Assembly: GCF_003711515.1 (NCBI RefSeq) | Contig: NW_021167083.1 | Span: forward strand, 1,866,067-1,930,066 | Direction: 5' to 3' | DNA: 64,000 nt | Source of the DNA: Sodiomyces alkalinus F11 | Lineage: Eukaryota > Ascomycota > Sordariomycetes > Glomerellales > Plectosphaerellaceae | Part shown: positions 11,520 to 23,019 of the stretch, one piece after another | How the letters are laid out: every line of letters begins with the position of its first letter | How positions within the stretch are numbered: position 1 is the first letter of the stretch | Notes under the pieces: generated by a model | The model's database searches: none | What the model saw: only the letters and a program-made list of their open reading frames with translations | What the model was told of the DNA's origin: nothing | Program-made: the position numbers and the translations under genes

Positions 11520-14500
11520 GTAATAACCCGGCACTTATAGTAGTTAGAGTGAATAAACGGTATATCCTCGCCCTTATTCATACTAATTATAACTACTATA
11601 CCGCTATAAGTGAATAGTTTACTTAAAGACTCTAATTACTATTAGTCGATAAGACGAATCGACTACTAAATAGCTTCTCGGAAGCTACCGGGACTATTAA
11701 TAGCGTAAGGATCACCGTCTATAAGCTTAAGATCGGCGGCTACCCGTAAAGGATATTCGTATACGTAGTACTAAGGCTTTATTAAGACGTATTCCTCGGA
11801 AAGCCCTAAATAGTATAAAATAACGTAATATACTACGCTAAGGATAAACGGCTTTACCACGGAGCGGCGGGATTAAATATATAACTTTACTATAAAAAGG
11901 AACCTACTAGAGTATAAGCTATTCGCGACGTTTATTTAGTTACCGGATCTATATTTATAGGTATTATTAGACGATTACGACGGAAGGGCGAAGAAGTCTT
12001 AGTCTAGGGAGGAAGCTTAAGGGATATCGAAAAAGCGTTAAATAATAAGTAATTAACGGACCCGAAGGACTTTATACCCGAAAACCTATTACGAGAATTC
12101 GGCGACCTATTTACGCCCGATAAGGCTAATTAATTACCGCTATACTGATTAGGAGTCGACTATAAGGTAAACCTTATACCCGGAAACGACGGTAAAGAAC
12201 TATTGCTCCCTTAGGGGCCACTTTATAATATATCGAGAGAAGAACTCCTAGTATTACGGAAAACACTCACCGACCTAATAGATAAGGGGTTTATCCGTGC
12301 TAGTAGTTTAGAAGCCGCGGCTCCTATCCTCTTTATAAGGAAGCTAGGCGGAGGACTTTATTTTTATTATAACTACCGAGCGCTAAACGCGATTACTAAG
12401 TAAGACCGCTAGTTACTCCTTTTAATCGCTAAAACACAATAAGACCTAAGCTAAGCGAAATAGTTTACGAAGCTTATTATAGTCGCTACTTTCTATAAGA
12501 TTAGGATAGCCTTAGGATATAAATATAAGACTATATTCTAAACCCGGTTTACGCTTTTCGAATAGCTTATCTGCCCGTTCGGCTTAAGTCAAGCCCCCGC
12601 AACGTTCTAGCGGTATATTAATAAAACGCTATAGCGTTTCCTAAACGACTTTATTACTGCTTATATTAACGATATCTTAGTCTACTTTAACGGGAGTTAG
12701 GCCGACCACGAAATAAAGGTAAAGTAAGTACTCCGCGCGCTTATAGACGCCGGTCTAAACCTAAATCCGTTAAAGTACGAGTTTAGCATAAAGATAGTAA
12801 AGTACGTAGAATTTATAGTCACCGCGAGGAAGGGCGTGTTTTATAACCTAGAGAAGTTACGAGCTATCCGCGAGTACGAAGCGCCCTTAACGGTTAAAGG
12901 CGTGCGAAGTTTCCTAGGGTTTACGAATTATTACCGGATCTTTATTAAGGATTTTTTAGGGATCTCCGCCCCGTTAATAATACTTATTAAAAAGGACTAC
13001 GCCTTTTAATAGGGTCCTAATAAAGAAGCGGCCTTTCGCGAGCTAAAGGCGAGGTTTTAAAAAGGACCGATACTATAATAGTAGGACTTAGTAAATAAGA
13101 TATTTATTAAGACGGACTACTCGGGGTTTACCCTTAGGGGTAGCCTTATATAAGAAGATACGGACGGAAATCGCTACGTAGTCGTATACTACTCTTATAA
13201 ACTTAATAAAGCAAAATATAATTACTTAATCCACGATAAAGAGATATTAGCGATTATAAGTTATTTAGTAACGTAGCGGGCTAAGCTTATTAGCTATAGG
13301 TAGTTTATAGTCCTCTCCGACTATAAGGCCCTTAAGTACTTTATAATAAAGCGAACGCTTACCGAATAATAAAGTCGATAAGCTAGCGAGCTTATATAGT
13401 TCGACTTTATGCTTAAATATCGGAAGGGAAAGGATAACGCGATAGCGGATACCCTCTTATATCGATAGTAAGATAAGCCCTAAGATATAACGGATAAACG
13501 AGAGTAATCTTACTATATTTAATTAATCCCTAATACCGCGATTCCACCTAGCATTCGCCGTATTAATAGCGGTTAAATAATCTTTAAGGCGGACTAAAAG
13601 CTATAGCGATTATACGATAAAACGCTTATAACTAATAAATAGTATTAAAGAGCCTTATCTACGGTTATTAAAGAAGAATAATAGTTCCTACTATTATTAG
13701 AATTAAACCTATAAATAGCCGAGTACTGAGTCTTTACGACCGGGTTACTACTATTCCGCGACCGAATTTAGGTGCCCGGGTCTATTAAAGGGTTAACGTT
13801 ACGAGGGAGGATTATCTAGTCAATTTATAACTTAGTAATCGGAGAATACCCCGGATATAAAAATACTATCGCTTTAGTAGTGCGTCGCTTCTTTTAGCCG
13901 AGGATAAATAAGGATATCCGACGATTCGTCCGGAACTACGATATCTACGGAAGGGGGTATATATAGAGAAATACGAAATAAGACCTTTTACGCCCCCTCC
14001 CGGTGCTAAAACGAATATAGAGTAACCTATTAATAGACTTTATAACGGACCTACTACTAGCCGGCGAGAAAAAGGCGCGCTACCTTTAGGTTATTATAGA
14101 CTATCTAACTAAGGCTATAATATTAAAAGCGATAGAGATAATAAAAGCCGAAGCTTATGCAGAATAGTTCCTATACTACTATTTCCGGTTCTACGGGATA
14201 CTTAGGTCGATTATTAGTGACTAAGGCTTAAACTAGATAAGCAGGTTCTAAAAGCACTTTTACGAGCTTATATAAATATCGTGTAAGCTTAGTACGATAT
14301 ACTACCCCTAGACCGATAAAGTAATAAAGCGTATAAACTAAGAAGTATAAGCCTATTTATAAGCTTTTATCTATTACGCCTAAAACGATTAGGATCGCCT
14401 ATTACCCGTAGTATAACTAGCCCTAAATAACCGTAAAAGCTCTATAACGGGGTTTAGTCCTTTCATCTTAGAATACGGCTATTATATCGACCCGATCTAG

Positions 14501-15180
14501 ATAACCGATAAGCCCCCCACGAAACCTAGAGTATTAGCGGCTAGTAACCTACTACGACGCCTATAGGAAGCGACTAAGTTCGCCTAGGCCGCGATTATAT
14601 TAATATAGCTCCGGAATAAGAAGTCTACTAACTAATATCGTATACCGGTTAAGCGTTTTAAGGTTAACGACTTAGTCTAGCTATCGTTAGCTAATTACTC
14701 GACTCCGCGACTATCCCGTAAGCTTAATTAGCTTTATCGTAAATACCGAGTTATAAAGGTAATTAGCCTATATATAATCGAGCTCGCTATACTATTATAA
14801 ACTTACCCCCGGTTCTACGTAGACCTATTACATTGCGTGGGCGATAACCCCTTTCCGGGATAGGTAGTAGATAACCCTTAACCACCGCCTATTTAAGAGG
14901 CGACCGATAATAAAGAATAAAAAGTTAAGGAAATCCTTTACGTAAGGATAAAAAGGCGACGTAGGGGATTAAGATATAAGGTACTAGTATAATAGGTAGG
15001 ATACTATAAGCCTATATAGGAACCGCTAGAACTATTAGCGTAAACACAGGTATTTAATAAGTTTAAAAGGAAATTCGGCTTAGTAATAATAAACGATAAC
15101 CCGTTAAACACCTTCGTGCTATTATAATATAGGAACCGATATATAAACGATCGTATCGTGATACTTAAAAGGGGGTAAGA
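11520..15180 (+). pseudogene. F1 pol: protease, RT, RNase H, integrase, chromodomain
   Basis: Protease-like region near 11,560-11,800, with the active-site Asp lost. RT spans about 12,200-12,950: KFIRASSLE-type start, then LGGGLYFYYNYRALNAITK, LICPFGLSQAPATF and the palm as YINDILVY (second Asp now Asn). RNase H near 13,090-13,470 (TDYSGFTLRGSL; YVVVYYSYKLNKAKYNY). Integrase near 13,600-14,490, with a core beginning DFITDLLLAGEKKARYL. A chromodomain-like end lies near 14,930-15,080 (RYKVLV, then GYYKPI). Every domain carries in-frame TAG/TAA. The codon changes are those of RIP. Confidence 0.8.
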
Positions 15181-15184
15181 GTTA

Positions 15185-16650
15185 GATTTAGTTTAGGCCG
15201 GATAGGCCCTACGCCTTAGCCACGCTTAACGCGAGCCTAGATCGATATCCTCGGCCTTAAAATCGCTATCCTTCGGATTATCGACTTCCGTAAAAGCCTT
15301 ACCTTTATCGCCCCGCTATAGGTTAGAGTCTATCTCCTTAACCTTATCGTCGTTTGTATCGTCGTTATTATTATTAGGGATTATAACCGCGCTAGCGATA
15401 GTTATACCCGTAGGCGTAAAAGCCCGCTTACGCTCCGCGTATTATTAGAATTCGGAGATTATAACGTTAGCGCGACCGAGTACGAGTATCTCCCTAAATA
15501 GCCGAGTATACTCCCTTAGTTCTATAAGACTAAGGCGCCTAAAGTCCTCGTCTAATAATATCGACCCTGATAAGGGAGTAAGAGTAGTAGGACGGGCGTT
15601 CTTTTCCGCTATAATATTTGGAGGGATTAGGCCTAAAACTACCACCTTACCTATAACCTTATAAAGAGGAGATAAGGCTAGCTATTCCGCTCTAATAACG
15701 ACCTCCTCCGGAAGCGACACGTCTAGTCTTAATACTATCTCTTCTATAACCTTTAAGGGAGGAGAAAAGACTAGCGTAACTACCTCGCTAGCGACCTTTA
15801 TTACCAGAGGAAGTAAGGTTAGTTTAGTTACCTCGTTAATAACCTTAGGAAAAGGCAGCGAGGCTAACTATAGTGCTACCTCTTCTTAGACCTCTTAAGG
15901 AGGAGAAGGGGCTAGCGCGATTACCGTGCCGGGAGCCTCCGCGGGATATATAGCTATAGGTGATATCGCCGTCGTTATTTCCCTAGCTATAAGGGTATCC
16001 TAAAACGCCGCGTAGGCGTTAAGATACGGTTCCTACCCCTAGGAGAAGGTTAGCGAAGCGGTCGCAACCTTAAAAGGGGAGGAGGCCTTATAGGGGTATT
16101 CTTATTATTATCGCTAATAAGGGTAGCCGTCTCGAATAACCTCTACGCGCGGCCTTTAAGGTATATTAGGAAAGGAGTATACCGGTATATCTTCGTAGAG
16201 TATACGTAGTATTTCTTCCCCCGATTAGTCTAGCTACGATAAAGGCGCTTATACTTCTTATCGGCGATATCGCGTATATAAAGGAGGTATAGCTTAGCAC
16301 GAACGCTACTAGGAGAGTGCTTAGGAGGCCGATTACCCGCCGATTTCTTCTTTTTAGGCGGCGGTAAGGGCGATAACACGAACTATTATACGGTTAGTAT
16401 CGCTTCGAAGCGCGAGAGTATTATACCTATATTATTATCGGTAGCTCGCTTACTACTATTATTACCCCTATTATCGCCGGGGGCTAGCGCTATCTATAAA
16501 ACGATATAAGTTAGCAGAGGCTTCCTTACGAAAGATCGCGAGCGAGAGACGGCTTACCTTAAACGGAGAACTCTTAAACTAACTAAGTATTACTAATATT
16601 GTCCGAGGAGGAGAGAAGTTAGAAGAGTCGTCGCTATAAGGAAGAACGAA
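15185..16650 (-). pseudogene. F1 antisense ORF between integrase and 3' LTR
   Basis: I do not recognise this protein. The minus strand stays in one coherent frame for roughly 485 codons, opposite to gag-pol. From its start: a Gln-rich patch near 16,440-16,490 (CAA runs now TAA), a mixed segment, then a Pro/Val/Leu/Glu-rich region near 15,650-15,910 built of imperfect units of about 16 residues (FPKVINEVTKLTLLPLVIK; FSPPLKVIEEIVLRLD), a helical block (RRLSLIELREYTRLFREIL) and an acidic tail with an Asn/Asp run (NNNNDDDTNDDK). The segment 15,445-15,645 is still an open piece of it. The same ORF exists in F2. The plus strand here is also fairly open, but as a Ser/Thr low-complexity frame. Confidence 0.55.
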
Positions 16651-16960
16651 CACGTGTAGAACCGCTATTACTATTATTATTATTATTAAAGATAGGGAGG
16701 GGAATAGAGGAAGAGAGGGCCTACGAGGAAAAGAGGGCCGATATATCTACGGATAGTATCTACGCGAGGGGGGGCTATATTACTATTTCGGGTATATAGA
16801 TAAAGGTTAGTAGGCGACCTAAGATTTCTTTAATATTAAGGTAAGGGCGAGGTAAGATAAAGGGACGCGACTATTCTTTTATCACTACGACGTAAGGGGG
16901 AGCCGAACCACGACGGTAACGCGCGGTTATATAACCCCTAGAGGAGGAAGGGGGGGATAG

Positions 16961-17175
16961 TATTACGGGTTAACCCCGATATAGAGGATCCGGCTATACT
17001 CCGGATCTTTCTAACTACGCGCTTAGTTAACGGACCTATATCGCTAAGTCATCGCTACCTTATAGCCAGCCTAACGCCGCAGACTTTTCTCCTTTTTCCC
17101 TTTTCCCTCCTTAGTTCTAGATAATCTATTATTACGACCTTACTTAGTGCCACGACCTATAACCAGTCGTTCACA
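16961..17175 (+). repeat. F1 3' LTR (215 bp)
   Basis: Partner of 9,956-10,170. Ends gtcgttcaca, keeping the CA end that RIP changed in the 5' copy. Preceded by a purine-rich tract (gaggaggaagggggggatag) that fits a polypurine tract for plus-strand priming. Confidence 0.9.
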
Positions 17176-17940
17176 GATAATACTTTAATACCGCCGGGGT
17201 CTTAGTTTATAGGGCCCTTATTTAATACTAAACCGGACCGTTATATTACCTTTTCCCCGTTACGGTATTACCGCGTTCTTATAGGCTTCTATAACTTTAA
17301 GGGCAAGGCGGAAGTCGTTAAGTCTTTTCTGTTATAGAAACCACTTAGTTATCGCCCCTGCTTCTATATTATAGTCTAGTATATTATATAGATCTCCTTT
17401 AGTTATAAGTAGTCTCCTTATAATACCGAAGAGCTCCTTATGCCTTTCCTCGGTTATATCCTAGTATTAGAGTATTACGTGCTCCACTATCTTTACCCCC
17501 TTATCGCCGTAAGGGTACCGCGTTATTAGGAATCCTAGTACCCTCGCTTTAGCTAGGAAAGCTTATAGGCCTAGTTTTTCTAATCTAATCTAGGTTAGTT
17601 AATATATCCTATCCAGGTATATCTCTGGCCAGCTAGTATTATCGGACCTAGGGCTTCTAGGGTTCGGAATAGCGACCTATGGATATAGAAAATAGGGTAT
17701 AATAAAGATATCCTCTACTAATCTAAAGGCAGGCTTACTAGGAATATATCCTTGGCGAGCCCCGGACTATCTATTTCTTTATACGACTGGTCTATTCCTG
17801 ATATTCGGGGCCGTACGCGTATTTAGGGATCTTAGTCCGGTCCCTAAATATTCGTTTGGGTATTAGCCGACAGGCTCTATACGTTCGTATAGTGCCCAGC
17901 GCACGAGGACTATCCGTGCGTATAGTCCGGCGTATTATAT
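17176..17940 (-). mobile_element. LINE 3'-end fragment (relative of LINE D)
   Basis: Minus-strand relic of the end of a Tad1-type LINE ORF2. Near 17,420-17,480 the reverse strand reads VEHVIL followed by ITEERHKE, matching the Zn-knuckle/RNase H tail (HVLL..C) found at the end of such ORFs. Positions about 17,600-17,935 are duplicated at 37,515-37,855 in LINE D. Positions 17,941-18,060 (120 bp) match nothing else in the window and keep more CpA/TpG than their surroundings. Confidence 0.6.
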
Positions 17941-18060
17941 ACCCCGGGCGGGAAGAGCCCTGTGTCCCGCGGGCGTCCTAGGGGGCTATTAGGCAATAGC
18001 GTATAGTACGCGTGTATAGCTAGCGTGCTTAACCTACTAGACAGGGTAATTATTACTTTT

Positions 18061-18173
18061 TGAAAGATCTTTGAAGATATCGGACAAGCGGAAGAGACAA
18101 AAGTCACGAAAAGCAGTGGAAAAGTAAGAAAGTAATAATGGGATTGTAAAGTAGGATCTCTGCGCGCGTATTA
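18061..18173 (-). repeat. Gypsy B 3' LTR, left fragment
   Basis: Aligns with 37,008-37,115 of the intact right LTR (both reach gggatctctgcgcgc). It is cut exactly at 18,173 by Copia A and resumes at 27,235. Confidence 0.85.
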
Positions 18174-18460
18174 TGTCGTACGTCAAAAGGCACTTGGATA
18201 ATTAACTTAGTAGAGCAGAAATCTCGTGTGTGTGTATTATATTAAGTTATATCTATAAGAGTCTCTTATACCCTTATTCTTAGGTAGTAAAGACTCTATT
18301 ATAGGTCCTATATCATTTAGATCTTATCCGGTCTTTTCTGGTATCCGCCCCTATTATATCCTGATGCCCGAGGTCCCCGATATCCGAAGCCCTTAGTTAT
18401 AGCGTGGATCCCCCCTAGATCCCCTATAGACCACGTTATAGTCCGTGCGCCTATACGATA
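18174..18460 (-). repeat. Copia A 3' LTR (287 bp)
   Basis: Begins tgtcgtacgtcaaaaggcac and ends ctatacgata; pairs with 26,948-27,234 at equal length. The interior next to it starts tacccccttag, a pyrimidine run that on the minus strand would be the polypurine tract. Confidence 0.9.
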
Positions 18461-20436
18461 TACCCCCTTAGTTAAGGTGGGTCTTCCCAGGTTAACTAAC
18501 TAATCAGAGGCTTCGGTTTAAACCAAACACTCTTAACTTTTCTATCGTAAAATCAATAGTTAGGGGAAAAACGCCCTTATAAAAGAGATCTAAATCCGCC
18601 CTATTTAACCGTTTAATTTAACTCTATCTTAATTAGTTCCTCGATCCTGATTAGCTGGATCTGGTTAATCGGATCTATATCTATCGGATCTTCTACACCC
18701 TTAGGGGCCTTCGTTACGGCCGCTTTAGCGCGTTAAATCTCTTCGTGTAGTTATTTAGACCACTTAATACGGTCGTTTTAATCCGTTAAATTAAGCTATT
18801 GCTATAGTTTTTTAATCCCTGCCTCCGGTAGTGGCTTCGTTAAACCGTCCGTGATTATCTCCTTCGTGTTAACGTATATAACCTTAAAGAGGCCCTGCTA
18901 TACTAACTAACGCGCCTACTAGTTATAAATATCGATGTGCCGTAGCCTTATTCGTAGACGTTATGCCTTCTTATTAACGAGGTTAATAGTCTGTTAATTA
19001 TTGTAGTATAGCTATAGTTACTATTAGTCTAACCGAAGCTCTAAATCCCTTAATATCCGGCTAACGAATAACGTCTCTTTAGCGGCCTTTATAAGAGGGA
19101 GTAGTTCTAATTCTATTAACGACGTCGTGACCGTCGGTTACTTACCCGCCTTCTAGTTAACGGTTCCCCCGAAGAGCTTTATCGTATATCCTTATAAACT
19201 CTTACGGTCTAGATTATCCCTAAAGGACGCGTCGCTTACTATTAGGAAGAGCCTATCCCTGCCGAATTCTAGGTAGTAGTGTCTTATATAGTATAGGTAT
19301 AGTAGCACTTATTAAGCCCTCTGAAGATAGTTAGAGGAGGGATTAATATTATATTAGGAAAGCTTGAAATAGGCGAACGCGATATCGGGTCTTATTATGA
19401 TAGCGGCATATAGGATAGAACCGATTATACCCTAGTACTAGCGGACCTCGGGAATCGACGCGCGAGTGCTATCGCGGGGTATTACCGGCTCCGTAGATAA
19501 TAGGACTTTTACTGGTTTTCGGCAGAGTATATCTACGCAGTATTTAACCGCGATCTTCTCTACGTAGGAGGATGATAATAGCTATAACCTACGGGTGCCT
19601 CTATCCCTTAGGACCTTAACTCCTAGGAACTAACGGATTTCTTCGCCTCCTAATAATCTATAGCTTCGCTTAAGGGCGGCCTTAAGGTTATCGGCGTTAG
19701 TCTAATAGTCTTTATAGTATATAAGTCCGATATCGTTAACGTAGAAGAATAGGATTAAACTATCACGGATTATAATATAGGAGTTATTAGGTATAGCCAT
19801 GAATCCTATTCTTTATAGCGTGCCGCTAAATTCCTCTTACTATAGTAGTGGCGATACCCTTAAGCTAAAAAGGGCTTTCCGTAGCAGTAGTACCTTACCT
19901 AGCACTTTATAGCCTTACGGTATCTTTATAAACACCTCTTCTTTAAGGCTAGCATTAACGAACGCTTTAATAGCGTCGAACTACCTTATCTTTAGGTTAA
20001 ATCGGGCGGTAATCGCTATTAGTATATAGAAGGACTACGAGGCTAGCGTTACGGTGTAGTTATTTTTAGTCTCTAACTATTTTTATTAATCCCCTCGGAC
20101 TATAAGGCGTGCCTTACACTTAAAGAGGGTGCCCTCCTTATTAAATCTATAGGTGTATACCTATCTATAGGCGAGGACTTATTACTTATTAGCTTAATCA
20201 CCACCTACCTCCTACTAGTAGCCTATCTATCGGTGCCCTTTAAGGTATTGCCCCTCGGCCTATAACCACTACTCCTATAATAGGTAAAGGTGTATATCGC
20301 GGTGGTGGTTTAGTACAGGCGGGAGATCCTCGCGGGTTATATACGATAGCGATAGCGGCTAGAAGGTATAAGGGGAATCTATAGCAGTGATACTATTATT
20401 AATAGCTTACTTCCTGGCGCGTATAGGGTTATAAAT

Positions 20437-20503
20437 CCTTCTAGCGTTAAAGAACGCCTTCTAGCGTTAAAGAACGCCTTCTAGCGTTAAAGAACGCCTT
20501 CTA
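20437..20503. repeat. 20-bp tandem repeat, three perfect copies
   Basis: The unit ctagcgttaaagaacgcctt occurs at 20,441, 20,461 and 20,481 without a mismatch, followed by a partial unit. Copia A' has only one degenerate copy near 63,098. Adding 40 bp breaks the reading frame, so the expansion probably postdates loss of function. Confidence 0.85.
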
Positions 20504-20902
20504 GGCGGTATCGTTCTACACCTTCTTAGTCTTATAGATACTTACGATAGATAGGCGCACGGGTAATAGGCGCGCGGCCGACAAGCACCCCCTAGGGGTA
20601 TCCCTAGCCATTCGTTAGTAGTTATTATGTTCTTCTACCTTAACGCCCCTAACCACCGCTAACGCTATAAGGAACGCGCGGGCGGGATCTTCCGGGGATA
20701 TTAGAGGCGTGGGAAACGGTTCAAACCTCGTAGTAGTAAACCGTAAAGTGTCCGTAGTAATAGCGTGGGCCTCTCCTATAATAATAGCGGTAGAATAGTT
20801 TTCTCTTATAGTAATAGTAGTATCTGTAATAATAGCGGTGCTATAATCTATAGTAATAGTAATAGCCTCTCTAGTAGTAATAATAGTAGCGTTAGAGCTA
20901 CG

Positions 20903-20949
20903 AGGTTCTAAATCTATAGCCTAAGTATTAGGCTATAGATTTAGAACCT
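20903..20949. repeat. Inverted repeat, 20-bp perfect arms, 7-nt loop
   Basis: The left arm 20,903-20,922 is the exact reverse complement of 20,930-20,949; the loop is aagtatt. The same structure is in Copia A' at 63,451-63,497 with transition mismatches in one arm, so it belongs to the family and is not a local accident. Confidence 0.85.
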
Positions 20950-22832
20950 TATCTATAGTAATAGTAGTAGCCTCTTTCGTAGTAATAGTAACGGCCTTAC
21001 CTTTGTCTATAATAATAGCGGTAGCGTCGCCTTTACCCGTAGTAATAGCGGTGGCGTTAGAGTCTTGCGACTCGAGATCTAATACGTTTACGGCTATACC
21101 CCTTAATAGTAGCTTATTCGCGGTCTTATTAGATTAGGTAATACAGATAGATTATAGGCGTTCCCCGATTTCCTGGGCGGAAGCTATAGCTTATAGCGTT
21201 TTAATCCTATCATTAAATATCTCGTCTTTATTAAAGACTATATCTCGCGTAGTAATAATATCTATTAGGTATAGTAGCTAAATACGGAAACTATTTAAGA
21301 ATTAGTATCTAACGTAATAACCGATCTATACCTTCGGTTCTAGCCTTTATAGGCGGTTCCCTTTAGCTTAGATATAGCGCGTTTTTACAAAGGCTTTATA
21401 GTCGTAAGCTTATAGGTGTATAAGGTTAGGTTATCGGTCGCGTAGGCCTTTATATAGTATTCGCTAGTCGTTAATATATTATGGCGTCCTATTCTATAGA
21501 TATATAGTAATCTTAAAGATCTTACGCCAGATAGATAAAGGCAGATTAGCTCTAATCCTTATAGCCCTCGCCCTCCTCTTAACGATACCTTTAATCCATT
21601 CTATAACGCCGTTTTAATCCTATAAATATAGTGCGGACGGCTAGCCTTTTACCCCCTTAGTAGCGAGGAAAGTAACGACTTCTAGGTGCTAAAATATCTC
21701 GGAATCGGCTTCTAGGATATATAGCCGGATATCGAATTAAGTCTTAAGCAGGGCAAAAACGTGTTTTGACACGTGTAGGATAAAGCCTTAGTCTCTCTTC
21801 TATAGATAGTAATCCTACGTATAACCTATATCCACGTCTATAACGAATATAATAGACTTATATAGGCCGCCCGCTAACGACTCCGCCTCTTCTAGATCGT
21901 GAATATTAATAGCTACGGCCTCTCCGGGCTTTAACGGGTAAATGGATAGTATCCGCCGGATCTATATAGGTATTTACGATTACCTATACGTGTTATAGTC
22001 CGTTATACGTAGTCCCTTTATCTTTACCCCTTAAGTAGCGTCAACGATCTTCGTGAGAGTGTCGGTGCTATAATAGCTAAGGCGTTCGTGCTACCGTTAT
22101 ATTATAGTCTTCTACGGTTACCGCGGTCGTCGTGATCTTCTATACGGGTTATCGCGCGGGTGCCTTACCGAGACCGCGAACGCGGTAACGGCCGTGGCTT
22201 CCGCGCGCTCGATTATATACTAGTCGTGGATATCTAGTAGCTTATAGATAGGCCGGTTATCGGCGAAGCTAATAATAGTATCGTTTACGGTATCCTAGTG
22301 GTAACCTTATAGGCGTAGCTAGTATTCCGAGACGAAATTAGTAATACATTCCTTATAGTATACGACGTCGCGGAGGCGTAATAGCCTCTTCGTGCCCGAT
22401 ACGGATTATACACGTAGCTTAACGTCTCCGTATCGGAGGATAAAAGCCTTATAAGTACCCACCTAAAGGGATAAAGATAAAGTATCCATGGGTAGTCTAA
22501 CGGCCGTAAAACGGCCTTAATTATTAAAGATATAGATTAATAATCCTGAATCTATGATCGCGTAGTATAATAGCGCTCTAGCTTAGTTAATAGAAAAGGA
22601 TACCCCTTATTCTTATTATAATCTTAACCGTATCGTTATACGATAACGTGCTACCCCTTAGGTTAGGTGGGCTCCTAGTCCTGTCGCGGTAATGGATAAG
22701 TCTTTATAGATTATTATAGTAGGCGTAGTATTATAGAGTTAATCTTCCTAGACTTCCTCTATCTTATTAGCGGTAATAGCCCCTAAGGCTTCCCGCCTCA
22801 TCTATATCGCGGTGTCTACGCGGCTTTTAAAA

Positions 22833-22965
22833 GGGCCCTACTCGGGAGCCAGTACAGATAACTATTTTGCCAGTAAAACGGTGGGGCCCGCTAAGAATGA
22901 TAAGGGACTAAAGTATACACCTAATTTATATATACACTTTCGGTACCCAAATATATAGGTACGGT
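22833..22965 (+). repeat. MULE left TIR (133 bp)
   Basis: Reverse complement of 25,381-25,513 with only a handful of differences, mostly transitions. Confidence 0.9.
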
Positions 22966-23019
22966 TAATTTAAGAGTAAAATAAACTAAAGCACTAAACC
23001 ACTATAATAACTATCACGA

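Larger units (their letters stand above)
9956..17175 (+). mobile_element. Full-length Gypsy chromovirus F1 with LTRs and 5-bp TSD
   Basis: A 7,220-bp LTR retrotransposon bounded by 215-bp LTRs (9,956-10,170 and 16,961-17,175). The flanking pentamers are aataa (left) and gataa (right); the one difference is a G-to-A after T, as RIP makes, so they are credible target-site duplications. The order is gag, protease, RT, RNase H, integrase, chromodomain, then an antisense ORF and the 3' LTR. Element F2 at 48,006-55,230 is a second copy of the same family; they differ almost entirely by transitions. F1 sits next to the 3' end of a minus-strand LINE. Confidence 0.9.
18600..22400 (-). pseudogene. Copia A pol: integrase, RT, RNase H (RIP-destroyed)
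   Basis: Minus-strand polyprotein. RNase H lies near 18,850-19,250, with the Copia hallmark read as LRHIDI near 18,925-18,945. RT spans about 19,350-20,150; the catalytic motif near 19,730-19,755 reads ILFFYVNDI, with the second Asp turned to Asn. Between RT and integrase (20,430-21,110) is a Thr/Ile/Ala repeat region with a short tandem duplication and a 20-bp inverted repeat. Integrase is expected at about 21,200-22,400, but I could not place its catalytic residues with certainty. The counterpart at 62,232-62,444 still has an intact YVDDI. Confidence 0.75.

Noticed and set aside
17910..18107. 65-residue minus-strand ORF
   Set aside because: It spans the junction between LINE remnant and Gypsy B LTR, so it cannot be an ancestral gene.
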